In this document: in pieces, positions 25,445 to 34,739 of the stretch
How positions within the stretch are numbered: the stretch's first letter is position 1
How the letters are laid out: the number at the start of each line of letters is the position of its first letter
Assembly: GCA_964535125.1 (NCBI GenBank)
Contig: CAZHSN010000001.1
Location: forward strand, 1 to 60,313
Origin: CAZHSN01 sp964535125
GTDB lineage: Bacteria; Armatimonadota; HRBIN16
Length of the DNA stretch: 60,313 nucleotides
Direction of reading: 5' to 3'
The notes under the pieces: model-generated
The model's input: only the letters and a program-made list of their open reading frames with translations
Databases searched by the model: none
Told to the model about the DNA's origin: nothing
Program-made: the position numbers and the translations under genes

Positions 25445-26272
25445 TCAGGCTCCCTCGACCGGCGTGTCGTCACAGTACTCTTCATATGCAGCGCCCGCGT
25501 TGTGCTGGTGGATCGACTCATGTGACTCTATATCCACCCGGAATCCAGACAGCCGCGGCAGTGATCGCAAATAGATCACCGTATCCCGCAAGATGTCTTC
25601 GACGAACTTGGGGTTGTCATACGCGGACTCGGTTACGTGTTTTTCATCAGCCCGCTTGAGTACCGCATACAACGGACTGCTGCCCTGTTGTTCCATCGCT
25701 CCGATCAAATCCCCAGCGTCGACCGGACATCCATGTGACGGGTCAAAACACAAGGTCACGGTGATGTCGACTCTCTGATTGTGTGCGCCGAAGTCAGAGA
25801 TCTCCCTGCTGCATGGGCAGACGTTGGCCACAGTGGTCTTGACCGTCCACTCGGCCATAACTGTGACGTGATTCCGTAACATCCAGCGCTCCTCTGCAGA
25901 CAGCAGACCGGTTTCCCCAGTGACCGGAGCCCGTCTACGGTAAAAGCGCGTGTACGCCAGATCCAAATGGCTTTGAGCGGCATGGGATTGGTCGCGGGCA
26001 ACCTGCAGGATCTCGACCCAATCGGCCAGGTATGTCGGCTGTTCCTGCAAGGGCTGCAGCAGCCGCACCAGGCGGCTCATATGAATCCCCTTGTGTCCTG
26101 CGTCCAGCGATACGCCCAGTGAGATGTCGGCGATCGTCGATCCGCCATGCCGATCACCCAGAACAAGCGGTAGCTTGATATGGCGGACGCTGACAGAAGG
26201 GATAGTAATGCCGCGTGTATCTTTTTGATTGGCTGTGTCCGGAAGACCGTGTATTTGTAAGGCAGTAACCAA
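25445..26272 (-). CDS. folE2: GTP cyclohydrolase IB (FolE2)
   Basis: 275 aa, the usual length. FolE2 converts GTP to 7,8-dihydroneopterin triphosphate, the entry to folate (and queuosine) synthesis, with flexible metal use that lets it replace zinc-dependent FolE. Motifs are SVSLDAGHKGIHMSRLV, VCPCSREISDFGAHNQR (with the metal Cys) and ESHESIHQHNA. The TTG at 26272 is strongly supported by AGGAGG 8 bp upstream. It follows an SDR gene and runs into the metallopeptidase gene 2 bp downstream. Confidence 0.95.
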   Translation of the reverse strand: MVTALQIHGLPDTANQKDTRGITIPSVSVRHIKLPLVLGDRHGGSTIADISLGVSLDAGHKGIHMSRLVRLLQPLQEQPTYLADWVEILQVARDQSHAAQSHLDLAYTRFYRRRAPVTGETGLLSAEERWMLRNHVTVMAEWTVKTTVANVCPCSREISDFGAHNQRVDITVTLCFDPSHGCPVDAGDLIGAMEQQGSSPLYAVLKRADEKHVTESAYDNPKFVEDILRDTVIYLRSLPRLSGFRVDIESHESIHQHNAGAAYEEYCDDTPVEGA

Positions 26273-26343
26273 CGTTTATGCCTCCTCTTGTGTGCGTGTG
26301 TACACCGATGATACCCGCTGGACGGAAGTCAAACGGCGAGACA

Positions 26344-27057
26344 CTAGAGGGGATCCGCCTCGAAACGCCTTACAATCAACTCATCCACAGCGATATTATC
26401 AGGAAGCCGGGACAACCAGACCACCGTGTCTGCGACCTGCGCTGGAGTGATCCATCCGCTTTTGTCTCGGGTTGGATGACTCTCCGCGGCCATCTGGGTA
26501 TCCACCCCTCCGGGAGACACCGCACACACCCGTATGCCATGCTCCCGTGCCTCGCGCGCCAGAACGCGAGTCAGACCCAATAACGCGTGTTTACTGGCCA
26601 CGTATGCGGCCTGATTGGGATAGGGGATATGCGCGGCCGTACTGACCACATTGATGATGCACCCTTTCCCGTGGAGACGCATACGGCGCAGCGCCTCACG
26701 GCAGATGAGGAAGGGAGCGCGAATGTTCACGGCGAGCATCTCGTCCAGCTGTTCATCTGTCGTATCCGATACCGGGGAAAAACGGGCCACTCCGGCGTTA
26801 TTGATCACGACCGTCGGTGGGCCGAAGTGGGTGTCGCAAGCCCTGAACAGATCATGGATCACCTGCGTATCCCGGATATCGCCTGGGGTCACCACGACTT
26901 GTACTCCGCTGGTCCCGCAGTCACAGGCGGTTGCGCTCAACTGCTCCTGAGTGCGTGCGTTGAGTACCAGGTTGAATCCCTCTGCAGCCAGTCGCAGAGC
27001 GCACTCGCGGCCGATACCCCTGCCTGCTCCGGTAATGATGGCGACCGGGGTTTCCAT
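26344..27057 (-). CDS. Short-chain dehydrogenase/reductase
   Basis: 237 aa, the size of classical SDR enzymes that use NAD(P)H. Visible are the cofactor motif TGAGRGIG, the D of GDIRD, NNAGV, a serine in NVVSTAA, and the catalytic Tyr-x-x-x-Lys (AAYVASKHAL). Near the C-terminus PGGVDTQM marks the usual substrate loop. The closest general type is a FabG-like reductase, but the substrate cannot be told. Its ATG overlaps the alaS stop by one base (TGATG). Confidence 0.9.
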   Translation of the reverse strand: METPVAIITGAGRGIGRECALRLAAEGFNLVLNARTQEQLSATACDCGTSGVQVVVTPGDIRDTQVIHDLFRACDTHFGPPTVVINNAGVARFSPVSDTTDEQLDEMLAVNIRAPFLICREALRRMRLHGKGCIINVVSTAAHIPYPNQAAYVASKHALLGLTRVLAREAREHGIRVCAVSPGGVDTQMAAESHPTRDKSGWITPAQVADTVVWLSRLPDNIAVDELIVRRFEADPL

Positions 27058-29696
27058 CAGCGCTGCAGGATCGTCTCGATGATATCTGGAACGCGCGCAG
27101 CGGCCGCAGCGAGTTGGGACGCATCCTTACCGCCTGCCTGTGCAAAATCCGGACGCCCGCCTCCGCCTCCACCGGCGATCTTGGCGAGTTCGCGCACCAA
27201 GTTCCCGGCATGGAAACCGGCAGACACGGCCTGTTTATCTGCTTTGACAGTGAAGAGCGCCTTGCCGTGAGACTCTCCGCAAACAACCACGACATCCACA
27301 TCCGGCTGTTGAATGGCGTGGTCGGCCAGTTCAGCCATCGTCGCAGCGTCTGTGCCCTCCAGGCTGGCCAGGCGGACCCGCAGTCCGGCGATGGTGGCGG
27401 TGGACGCCTGTACGCTGCCGGAAGCCAGACGGGCCCGCAGATCCTGTATCTGCGCTTCCAGATGGCGGCGCTGCTCCTGTGCGCGGGCAATGGAGTCGAG
27501 GATCTCAGACGGGGTGCATCGCATCGCCTGTGCGGCCTGGTGCAGTGTGTCTGCCACTGCGCGCAGTTGCTGGTAAGCTCCTCGGCCAGTGACAGCCTCT
27601 ATACGGCGGATTCCTGCCGCGACCGCGGCTTCCGAGGTGATGTGGAACAGGCCCGTCTGCGCTGTGTTGCTCAGATGTGTGCCGCCGCACAACTCCACGC
27701 TGACGGACGGCACTTCGACCACCCGTACGGTGTCACCATACTTCTCACCGAACAAGGCCATCGCGCCGCGTGAGCGCGCAACATCAATGGGAACCCCATC
27801 GTCGATTTGTGTCGGAATCCCCTGCCAGATCCACTCATTCACGCGCCACTCAACATCCCGCACCTGTTCATCAGTCAGCGAAGCCGGATGCGTGAAGTCG
27901 AAACGCAACCGGTCGGCATCAACAAGAGAGCCTGCCTGATGCACATGGGAGCCGAGTACCGCACGAAGCGCGGCTTGAAGCAAGTGTGTTGCGGTATGGT
28001 TGCGCATGATATCCATGCGGCGGTCCGCATGGACCCTCAGGGTCACGGGACCGCCAACCTGCAGCGAACCGCTGTGCAGCGTGACACGATGCATCACCCA
28101 GTCACCGGTACGGACAGCCTCAAGGACATCGGCTTGGCAGTTCATACCGGTGAGCGTGCCTGTGTCGCTGACTTGTCCGCCGGAGTGAGCGTAGAACGGC
28201 GTGTCACACGTAACCACAAGTGCTGATGCCGGCGCATCAATGGATGAGACCAGACCGTTGTCGCACCAGACTGCGGCCACTTCGGTGGCCAGCTCCAGTT
28301 GGTCATAACCCAGGAACCGCGTGGGGGGCATACCTGCCAGCGCCAGTTCGGGGTTGTTACCGTCCCCCGTGAACAGTTGGCTGCTGATTGCACTGGCGCG
28401 ACGAGCCCGCGTTCGTTGCTCCTGCATACACGCATCAAAGGCGTCATGATCAACGGTTATGTCCCTCTCAGCCGCCATCTCTTCGGTTAGTTCCAGCGGA
28501 AAACCATAGGTGTCATACAAGGTAAACGCATCCGCGCCGGATAATAAACCTGCCTGTACTGTCTGTGGGGTTGACAGGAACTCATACAGACGCTGGCTGC
28601 CGGTGTGCAGTGTCTGAAGGAACCGGTTTTCCTCGGCTTCTATGGTGTTCAGCACGTGTCCGCGGCGTTCGTTCAGCTCAGGGTAGACAGAACCGAGCGA
28701 CTCAATCACGCTGTCGGCAACGTCTGAGAGGAAGGGTCGGTCAATTTGCAACGTATGGGAACCCTTCAACACGGCTCGGCGGAGCAGACGTCTCAGTACA
28801 TACCCCCGGCCTTCGTTGGCAGGTAGTACGCCGTCGGCGATACAGCAGGTGGTCGCCCGGGCATGGTCTGCGATGACCCGGAACGCCGCATCCGTTGACG
28901 ATTGCGTGCCGCCATACTGCTGCCCGCAGATGCTGCCGATTCGTGCCAGAATTCCGGCAAACACGTCAGTATGGTACACGCTGGGCATACCGGCCAGAAC
29001 CGCCGCTGTACGTTCCAGGCCCATACCGGTGTCAATGTTACGGCGGGGCAGAGGCGTCAGTGTTCCGCCGTCCCCGCGGTCAAACTGGGTAAACACCAGG
29101 TTCCAGATCTCCATCCAGCGGTCATCATCCCACACACCATCCGGTGTAGGCGGAAGATGGGACTGTGTATCATAGAAGATCTCGGAACACGGGCCACAAA
29201 CGCCGTTTGGCCCTTCGCTGATGGCGTTTGCCGGCCAGTAGTTGCTCTTCTCGCCGAACCGGAACACCCGCGCTGCCGGAACTCCGACTTCGCGCGTCCA
29301 GATATCATAGGCTTCCTGGTCATCCTGAAACACCGTGATGCGCAGCCGTTCGGGTTGGATGTTCAACCACTCGGTCAGGAATGTCCATGCCCATCCGATC
29401 GCTTCCCGTTTGAAGTAGTCACCAAAGCTGAAGTTTCCCAGCATTTCAAAGAACGTCAGGTGAGTACTGTCACCCACCGAGTCGATATCGGTTGTGCGCA
29501 GGCATTTTTGCACCGTAGCGACGCGCGGGCGCGGCGGTGTGGCGACACCCAGGAAATACGGCTTGAACTGCACCATGCCGGCGCTGGTGAACAGCAGCGA
29601 CGGGTCATCGGGAACCAAGCTGTCTGACGGCAGGCGCAGATGCTGCTGCTGCTCGAAGAACTCAAGATATCGTTGACGCAGTTCGTTGGCATCCAT
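27057..29696 (-). CDS. alaS: Alanyl-tRNA synthetase
   Basis: 879 aa class II synthetase. It has the catalytic core (LFTSAGMVQFKPYFLG, FFEMLGNFSFGDYFK), the editing domain with HTATHLL and CGGTH zinc motifs (near 570 and 668), and the glycine-rich DHHA1-type C-terminus (GGGGGRPDFAQAGG). The ATG at 29696 is preferred; a GTG at 29711 would add five residues. Short gaps separate it from the membrane-protein gene upstream. I see no T-box in the 56 bp before it. Confidence 0.97.
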   Translation of the reverse strand: MDANELRQRYLEFFEQQQHLRLPSDSLVPDDPSLLFTSAGMVQFKPYFLGVATPPRPRVATVQKCLRTTDIDSVGDSTHLTFFEMLGNFSFGDYFKREAIGWAWTFLTEWLNIQPERLRITVFQDDQEAYDIWTREVGVPAARVFRFGEKSNYWPANAISEGPNGVCGPCSEIFYDTQSHLPPTPDGVWDDDRWMEIWNLVFTQFDRGDGGTLTPLPRRNIDTGMGLERTAAVLAGMPSVYHTDVFAGILARIGSICGQQYGGTQSSTDAAFRVIADHARATTCCIADGVLPANEGRGYVLRRLLRRAVLKGSHTLQIDRPFLSDVADSVIESLGSVYPELNERRGHVLNTIEAEENRFLQTLHTGSQRLYEFLSTPQTVQAGLLSGADAFTLYDTYGFPLELTEEMAAERDITVDHDAFDACMQEQRTRARRASAISSQLFTGDGNNPELALAGMPPTRFLGYDQLELATEVAAVWCDNGLVSSIDAPASALVVTCDTPFYAHSGGQVSDTGTLTGMNCQADVLEAVRTGDWVMHRVTLHSGSLQVGGPVTLRVHADRRMDIMRNHTATHLLQAALRAVLGSHVHQAGSLVDADRLRFDFTHPASLTDEQVRDVEWRVNEWIWQGIPTQIDDGVPIDVARSRGAMALFGEKYGDTVRVVEVPSVSVELCGGTHLSNTAQTGLFHITSEAAVAAGIRRIEAVTGRGAYQQLRAVADTLHQAAQAMRCTPSEILDSIARAQEQRRHLEAQIQDLRARLASGSVQASTATIAGLRVRLASLEGTDAATMAELADHAIQQPDVDVVVVCGESHGKALFTVKADKQAVSAGFHAGNLVRELAKIAGGGGGGRPDFAQAGGKDASQLAAAAARVPDIIETILQR

Positions 29697-29752
29697 GGGT
29701 ATGGTAAGCACCTCGGTGGGTTTCTGTTCAGACGCATTACGCCCGCTGGCGT

Positions 29753-30544
29753 CTACTGGCGCACGGGGCGAACAGGCTCGACGGCGGGTTCGGGCGGAGT
29801 CTCAATCACATCGTAACGCATCAGTACAGAACGCGTCCATCGTGCGGTGAAGTGCGCCGTAAGAACCGGTGATGCCAAGGGCAGTCCAATGATCAACAGC
29901 ACCCCGATGCCATACAGGAACAACACAGCCGCGGTGGCAGAGAGGCTATGCGGCAGGTTTCCCAGCACCATGAACACCGACCGGCGGATGACTTCCACGA
30001 TGAGGCGACCAGACCGCTGCTCGCCTGCATACGCTCCTTCCACATGCTCAATCAACAGGGTGGGTTGGTACAACACCGCAGACGACCACAGATAGAGCAC
30101 ATACAGCAGCAGCAGACTGAGCAGCTTTAACACAAATGTGGTTTGAACACCATAGAACACCACGTTACCGATGATCACGGCGGTGATGAACGCCTGGATC
30201 AGACCCAGCACAAATGCGCTCTTCAGATATCGTCTAATCACTGCGGGCAACCAGCCTAAGTCGGGACCATTGAATATCATCGTCTCCCGTGCGAAGGCGC
30301 AATAGGCGGTCCATACGATGGAGAGCACGCCGGCGCCGATCAGCCCGGCCAGAAGCGCGGGCAGTCGCCAGCCGAGCAGCGTGAGCGATACGACCCCCCA
30401 GATGATCAACCCCGCCAACACGGAGTAGAACAGGCTGAGCAGCATGTGTATGGTCATACGGTCGTAGTAGGCCTGCACAGACGATCGCAGGGCGCGGAAG
30501 AAAAACACCGTCAGCGAGGGTTTGGTCCCAGGTGTCGCGGTCAT
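29753..30544 (-). CDS. Multi-pass membrane protein of unknown function
   Basis: 263 aa with about six hydrophobic segments (LLSLFYSVLAGLIIWGVVSL, LPALLAGLIGAGVLSIVW, FVLGLIQAFITAVIIGNVVF, VLKLLSLLLLYVLYL, SATAAVLFLYGIGVLLIIGL). It resembles DUF624-type membrane proteins near sugar genes in layout, but I cannot confirm this. It overlaps the stop of the upstream secreted GH-like gene as ATGA, so it is translated together with it and may help that protein or its substrate. The proline-rich tail (PPEPAVEPVRPVRQ) is cytoplasmic or periplasmic depending on topology. Confidence 0.62.
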   Translation of the reverse strand: MTATPGTKPSLTVFFFRALRSSVQAYYDRMTIHMLLSLFYSVLAGLIIWGVVSLTLLGWRLPALLAGLIGAGVLSIVWTAYCAFARETMIFNGPDLGWLPAVIRRYLKSAFVLGLIQAFITAVIIGNVVFYGVQTTFVLKLLSLLLLYVLYLWSSAVLYQPTLLIEHVEGAYAGEQRSGRLIVEVIRRSVFMVLGNLPHSLSATAAVLFLYGIGVLLIIGLPLASPVLTAHFTARWTRSVLMRYDVIETPPEPAVEPVRPVRQ

Positions 30545-33036
30545 TCGATACCTGGCTTTCTGGATCCCATAGGCAGTGCGTTTGAGGTGGTGATCAGTAT
30601 CGAATCCAGCATCTGCAGATACGGCGTTTCAACACCGCCGACACGCCGGGTGACCTTTATCTCCAGAGTATGTCTGCCTGGCGCCATGCGGACGCTGCCC
30701 AGGCGTTGCCAGCCGAAAACACCCGCATACCCGCCGATCGGATTGCCGTCCTTGGGAGGCGCCGGCGATCCGTCATCCAGACTCCACGTCCAGGGTGACG
30801 CGTTGTCGATCCGGCTGGCCACCCACAGATTGTAAGTGGCGTCCGTCGTGACTTCGAACGCATAGCGCACGTAGTAGCCTCGGGCGGGCGGATCGTTGAC
30901 ATTATTCAGTGACAGGACCCGCGTGCCGCTGGCCCACGGCAATGACAGTATTTCGTCGAAATTCGACTCGTCCGCATCTTCAGCCTCGCGCCAGATGAAA
31001 CCGGCCACGCGCGGTAACAGTTCGCGCAGGCCTTCTGTCGCGAGCAAGTACGCGGAAAACGCCTGCCCCTTATTGAGGTTGTCCTGAGCCTGCTGTAGTC
31101 GGAAACGCACGCCTGCGGGTTCACGTCGACGGTCTTGTGCGATCTTGAGTCCTCGGGCCAGTTCTGCGACCGCATCGGTGGCCGATTCGACCGGAAAGAA
31201 CCCGTCACTACCGGACAACACCACTGGATTAGCGCCGATGGTCAGAGTCCAAACATTGCGCCGGGAGGTCATCGGCTCTTCCTGTCCTGCGGCGTTCCGG
31301 GCGGTGATCACCCGCGGTTCGGCAAAGCGGAAACTGGTACGTCTATCGCCTTCCACACCCCAGATAACAAACTCCAAGCCTCCGGAGCGTTGGATCCGAT
31401 ATCCCCGGTAGTTGGCGCCCATGTCTTCCACCGCACCGGGACGGACCGAGGGTACCCACCAGACGCCTGAAGGGAGAAGCGAGCGATCGATGAGCGCGGC
31501 GGCTTCAGTGGGGTAGAACAACATCGCAGGGGCCGGCCGGTCCACATCGGCTGGTGTAAAACCGGCCTTCTGGCATACCAAGGCTGTGTCCAAGGGAGTG
31601 TCTGCAGCTACCCCATTGATGAAAATGCCCCGGGCTCCAGCGTCAGCCAGCCGGCGCGCCAATGGGGTGACAATACCGGGGACTGCGCCTTCGCCCTTGA
31701 GCGGCTCGCGCAGCGCTGTAAAGAGCAGCATGGGACGTACATTCTCACGGCTCTGTGCGGCACAGTGCGCCATCTGTGTTCCTGAGGCTTCGACCCCCAA
31801 TGCCGTAGGCCGTGCGATAAAGCCGTCCCATTGAACGGGAAGGCGCAGATCCACCAGCACCCGAGAAGACCGATTCCACGATAACAGCACTGGTACGTCC
31901 ACCACGGAGCGTCGCAGTACGGAACTGAACCGGTTCAAGGCATTCTGCAGACTCTCATGCATGAATTCCTGCATGTCGCTCCAGTACGCGCATCGGGCCG
32001 TTTCTACATGACGTATCACACGTGACTGCTCATCCCATAGAATAGGTAAACCCTTTGCGCCGTTCCAGAGCGGCATGAGCCGGGCAGCGGCTGCATAACT
32101 GTCCAAGTTACGCTCCGTCATCGCCCACGCAGACATCAGGTTTTCGATGCTCTGGTACCGGCGTGTCAGCCAAGCCTCAAATGCCACACGGAACAACGGC
32201 GAGTCGGGCCACATACCGCTCAGCGCATCGGGCAGGGTCCATTCGCCTAAAGGATCGGCCACGAACCGCAGGCGCGGTCCGAACTTCACCTGGCGCAGCA
32301 CAGCAATGGTCTTGTCGCGCCACGCGTCATGTTGCCGCCAGATGTCCGGCAGCCATCCCGACTCGGTGCTGAGAACACCCCTGGGGTAGATCAACAGCAC
32401 CCCTTCCTGCGAACTGATCCCGGGAAGGCCAAAACGTCCCACGCCATCGCTGACGGTCACCGTCTGGGGCGTCGAGGGCGTCTTGTCATACTCATCGACA
32501 AATACCGTCAACGCGCTGCTGGCATTAGGCGCCCGGAATGTAGCCACCATATTCCCCCGCATGCCTGCGATGCGATTGCGGGCAGGCTGTATGGTGTACC
32601 CGAACGCTGGAGTCATTCCGGATGCACCCAGCGACAGACCATAGTTCAGATTGCGAGATTCCAGATAGTCCACCAGCCGCTGCACCACTGCAGCCGGTGC
32701 GTTGGCGATAGGCGCTTTCGGTACAATCCATACATCCGATACGCCACTGGCTGCGATCCTGTCAATCGCCTGTTGATCCTGTGTCCACGCAGTCGGCGGG
32801 GCGTCCGGGCTGATGGAGGCGGCTTCAATATAGACGCCGGACGGTGCGTAGGCACGCCCCCCCCAACGCAGCGAGCCGTTGTCCTGAACCGACCACCGTT
32901 GCTCCTGTCCATCGGCGCTGCGGTACACTCCGGCGCCAGGTTGCTGTTGTGCATCAACCATGGTGTTCGCAACACTCACGGTTACAATGGCTATCAAGCA
33001 GCGTCTGAAACAGCGTGGTATGTGGGGGAAACGCAT
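30541..33036 (-). CDS. Large secreted protein with GH42-like barrel and C-terminal carbohydrate-binding-like domain
   Basis: 831 aa. The N-terminal MRFPHIPRCFRRCLIAIVTVSVANTMVDAQ is signal-peptide-like. AGGAG lies 11 bp before the ATG at 33036; earlier starts lie too close to it. The centre (about 70-550) reads like a TIM-barrel hydrolase of the beta-galactosidase GH42 type (RIAASGVSDVWIVPKA, PLFRVAFEAWLTRRYQSIENLMSAW, EFMHESLQNALNRFSSV). About residues 690-810 form a beta-rich domain (YYVRYAFEVTTDATYNLWVASR, RMAPGRHTLEIKVTRRVGG) like galactose-binding or CBM domains. No catalytic residues can be assigned. Function is inferred from fold-like patterns only. Confidence 0.6.
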   Translation of the reverse strand: MRFPHIPRCFRRCLIAIVTVSVANTMVDAQQQPGAGVYRSADGQEQRWSVQDNGSLRWGGRAYAPSGVYIEAASISPDAPPTAWTQDQQAIDRIAASGVSDVWIVPKAPIANAPAAVVQRLVDYLESRNLNYGLSLGASGMTPAFGYTIQPARNRIAGMRGNMVATFRAPNASSALTVFVDEYDKTPSTPQTVTVSDGVGRFGLPGISSQEGVLLIYPRGVLSTESGWLPDIWRQHDAWRDKTIAVLRQVKFGPRLRFVADPLGEWTLPDALSGMWPDSPLFRVAFEAWLTRRYQSIENLMSAWAMTERNLDSYAAAARLMPLWNGAKGLPILWDEQSRVIRHVETARCAYWSDMQEFMHESLQNALNRFSSVLRRSVVDVPVLLSWNRSSRVLVDLRLPVQWDGFIARPTALGVEASGTQMAHCAAQSRENVRPMLLFTALREPLKGEGAVPGIVTPLARRLADAGARGIFINGVAADTPLDTALVCQKAGFTPADVDRPAPAMLFYPTEAAALIDRSLLPSGVWWVPSVRPGAVEDMGANYRGYRIQRSGGLEFVIWGVEGDRRTSFRFAEPRVITARNAAGQEEPMTSRRNVWTLTIGANPVVLSGSDGFFPVESATDAVAELARGLKIAQDRRREPAGVRFRLQQAQDNLNKGQAFSAYLLATEGLRELLPRVAGFIWREAEDADESNFDEILSLPWASGTRVLSLNNVNDPPARGYYVRYAFEVTTDATYNLWVASRIDNASPWTWSLDDGSPAPPKDGNPIGGYAGVFGWQRLGSVRMAPGRHTLEIKVTRRVGGVETPYLQMLDSILITTSNALPMGSRKPGIE

Positions 33037-33161
33037 GGGTGACATCGCTCCTGTATCGGGTGCGTGATGAACCGGGCGGGAACGCACTCCATCCAGATAG
33101 ACTATATCAAAGCGTTCCTGGTACGCTCAGATGAGATCATATCACGCAGAGAGGTGCTTAC

Positions 33162-33731
33162 GTGCTGGATAAGTCCGTACCGTTCTTTCGAGTGATCTTG
33201 AAACGCCTGCCCGGTACTCCCGTTCCGGAAGCGGATCTTCCCGCCGGCTATGCTGTTGTCCGGTATCAACCCGGTGATGAACGCGCTTGGGGTGAGATTG
33301 AGGCGTCAGTGGGGGAGTTTGACACTCCCGACGCGGCAACGGATTACTTTCAGGCCAACTACACGCCGTATGCCACAGAGACGCCCCGCCGCACTCTGTT
33401 TGTTGTCAGCCCCACAGGCGCCAAGGTCGGCACCTTCACAGCCTGGTGGAACTACACGGCCGAACGCCGGGCGCCATTCATGCACTGGGTCGCAGTGCGT
33501 CCGGAACTGCAGGGACTCGGTATCGGCAAGGCGCTTATTGCTGCGGGAGTGCACCGCATGATCGAACTCGAAGGCGACTGCGTCATGTATATCCCCACAC
33601 AGACATGGAGTCATCGGGCGATACGCTTGTACCGGTGGGCCGGCTTCGAACTGGAGCTGGATGAACCTGCTCCCGGGGGGTACTCCAACCAGACACGCGA
33701 GGCGCTGCCGGTGTTGGAACCTCTGCTTTGA
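33162..33731 (+). CDS. GNAT-family N-acetyltransferase
   Basis: 189 aa. GNAT enzymes move an acetyl group from acetyl-CoA to amines. The acetyl-CoA loop QGLGIGKAL (about 110-120), preceded by HWVAVRPEL, is the family motif A; RLYRWAGFEL is the usual end of the fold. The GTG start follows GAGAGG. The substrate is unknown. Its stop overlaps the methyltransferase gene by 4 bp (codons TTGA). Confidence 0.85.
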   Translation: MLDKSVPFFRVILKRLPGTPVPEADLPAGYAVVRYQPGDERAWGEIEASVGEFDTPDAATDYFQANYTPYATETPRRTLFVVSPTGAKVGTFTAWWNYTAERRAPFMHWVAVRPELQGLGIGKALIAAGVHRMIELEGDCVMYIPTQTWSHRAIRLYRWAGFELELDEPAPGGYSNQTREALPVLEPLL

Positions 33732-34413
33732 ACCCGGACGGCGCCTCACCGTATCGGTACCGGGCTGCCCTGGGTGAGCAGTGCAGGTTAAGATATCCGG
33801 AAGCGGCGGTGAAGGAACTGATGGATCGGGTCGGGTTACGGTCGGACCACACGGTTGTTGATCAGGGAGCCGGGACGGGACTGCTGTCGCGGTGGCTTGC
33901 CGGACGTGTCCAACGGCTTCTGCTGATCGACACGGACGCCGACATGCTGACACAGGCCGCACTGGTCCTGCAACCGCAAGCAGGCATCTGCCTGATGCAG
34001 GCCAAGGTGTCTCAACTGCCTGTGAAGAACGGTTCAGTGGATGTGATCACAGTCGCACAGTCGCTGCATTGGTTCGAGTCAGAACCGACTCGCCGCGAGA
34101 TGAGGCGAGTGGCGGCAGCAAAGTGTCGGCTTGCCGCCATACACAACGCGCCTCAAGCGTCCCCACTCACCCATGAGGCGATGATGCTGTGCGCCGAGTA
34201 TAACCCTACTATGCGACTGCACCCAACGCGCGGTAATGGCCCGCGTTGCGCCGACGGTTATGGAATGTGTATCAGCGGCACGCACCCGGCAGCTGCTACG
34301 AAGTGGATGTAGTGACCCGTGTGAGTGTGGGACGGATCCGTGGAACCATCCCTGCAGCAAAGGTTGACACAGTGGTGCTCGGGCTGGTACAACACTTATA
34401 CTGCAGTCAGTAG
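33728..34413 (+). pseudogene. SAM-dependent methyltransferase (type 11), frameshifted near its 3' end
   Basis: The TTG start at 33728 overlaps the GNAT stop. The N-terminal part has VVDQGAGTGLLSRWL (SAM motif I), LLIDTDADML and VAQSLHWFESEPTRREMRR, as in class I methyltransferases. The reading frame closes at 34312 after 194 aa, with an unnatural tail. In the -1 frame, from about 34237 to 34413, the text LWNVYQRHAPGSCYEVDVV...GLVQHLYCSQ looks coding and would bring the protein to about 228 aa, close to the usual length. So a single frameshift near 34237 is likely, either real decay or a sequencing error. Substrate unknown. Confidence 0.6.
34364..34393 (+). promoter_or_regulatory. Predicted promoter of the ilv-leu operon
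   Basis: TTGACA (34364-34369), 18 bp, TACAAC (34388-34393). It lies inside the 3' end of the frameshifted methyltransferase region, just upstream of the T-box leader, giving a leader of about 340 nt. Confidence 0.45.
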
Positions 34414-34457
34414 TCACTGATTGCCACAACTGAAGATAACATGGCTGTGACGGGGTA

Positions 34458-34698
34458 AGTAACGGCGGACCGTTGCTTTCAGAGAGTTGCCGGTTGGTGC
34501 GAGGCAACACAGCGCCGACGTGAAAGTCGCCTCTGAGCCGGGTTTCTGAAGTCGCCTTTCGGGCGTTGTGTAGGTTACCCCGGGCTGCGCCCGTTATCGC
34601 GCTGAAAGTGGCGATACCCTACCATCTGGTATGGGTTCGCAACAAGGGTGGTACCGCGTGAGGCATCCTCTCGTCCCTTGAGGACGGGAGGTTTTTTT
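34458..34698 (+). ncRNA. T-box riboswitch leader of the ilv-leu operon (Val specifier GUC proposed)
   Basis: The T-box sequence AGGGTGGTACCGCG (34645-34658) is exact. It is followed by a terminator stem CTCTCGTCC / GGACGGGAG (34668-34690) and seven Ts (34692-34698). AGGGTGG can pair with CGTCCCT to form the antiterminator. Stem I shows AGTA (34458), AGAGAG with apical stem GTTGCC/GGCAAC around GGTTGGTGCGA (34481-34508), and TGAAAGTCGCCTCTGAG (34521-34537), where GTC (34526-34528) occupies the position of the specifier in the consensus GAAxxxACCTTTGAG. Uncharged tRNA-Val would thus allow read-through into ilvB. Confidence 0.85.
34668..34698 (+). terminator. Intrinsic terminator of the T-box leader
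   Basis: 9-bp stem (one G-U pair), 5-nt loop, then a run of seven Ts. It overlaps the 3' side of the antiterminator, as expected of a transcription-type T-box. Confidence 0.9.
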
Positions 34699-34739
34699 GT
34701 CACCCGTGGTCGCATCGACAACTAAAAGGAGGTTAAGAC

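Noticed and set aside
29697..29752. T-box before alaS
   Set aside because: Only 56 bp, with no T-box sequence or terminator.
34531..34533. CTC (leucine) as the T-box specifier
   Set aside because: It sits in the CTCTGAG part that corresponds to the conserved CTTTGAG after the specifier, so GTC at 34526-34528 fits better; a second GAAGTC text at 34548-34553 lies outside the stem I position.
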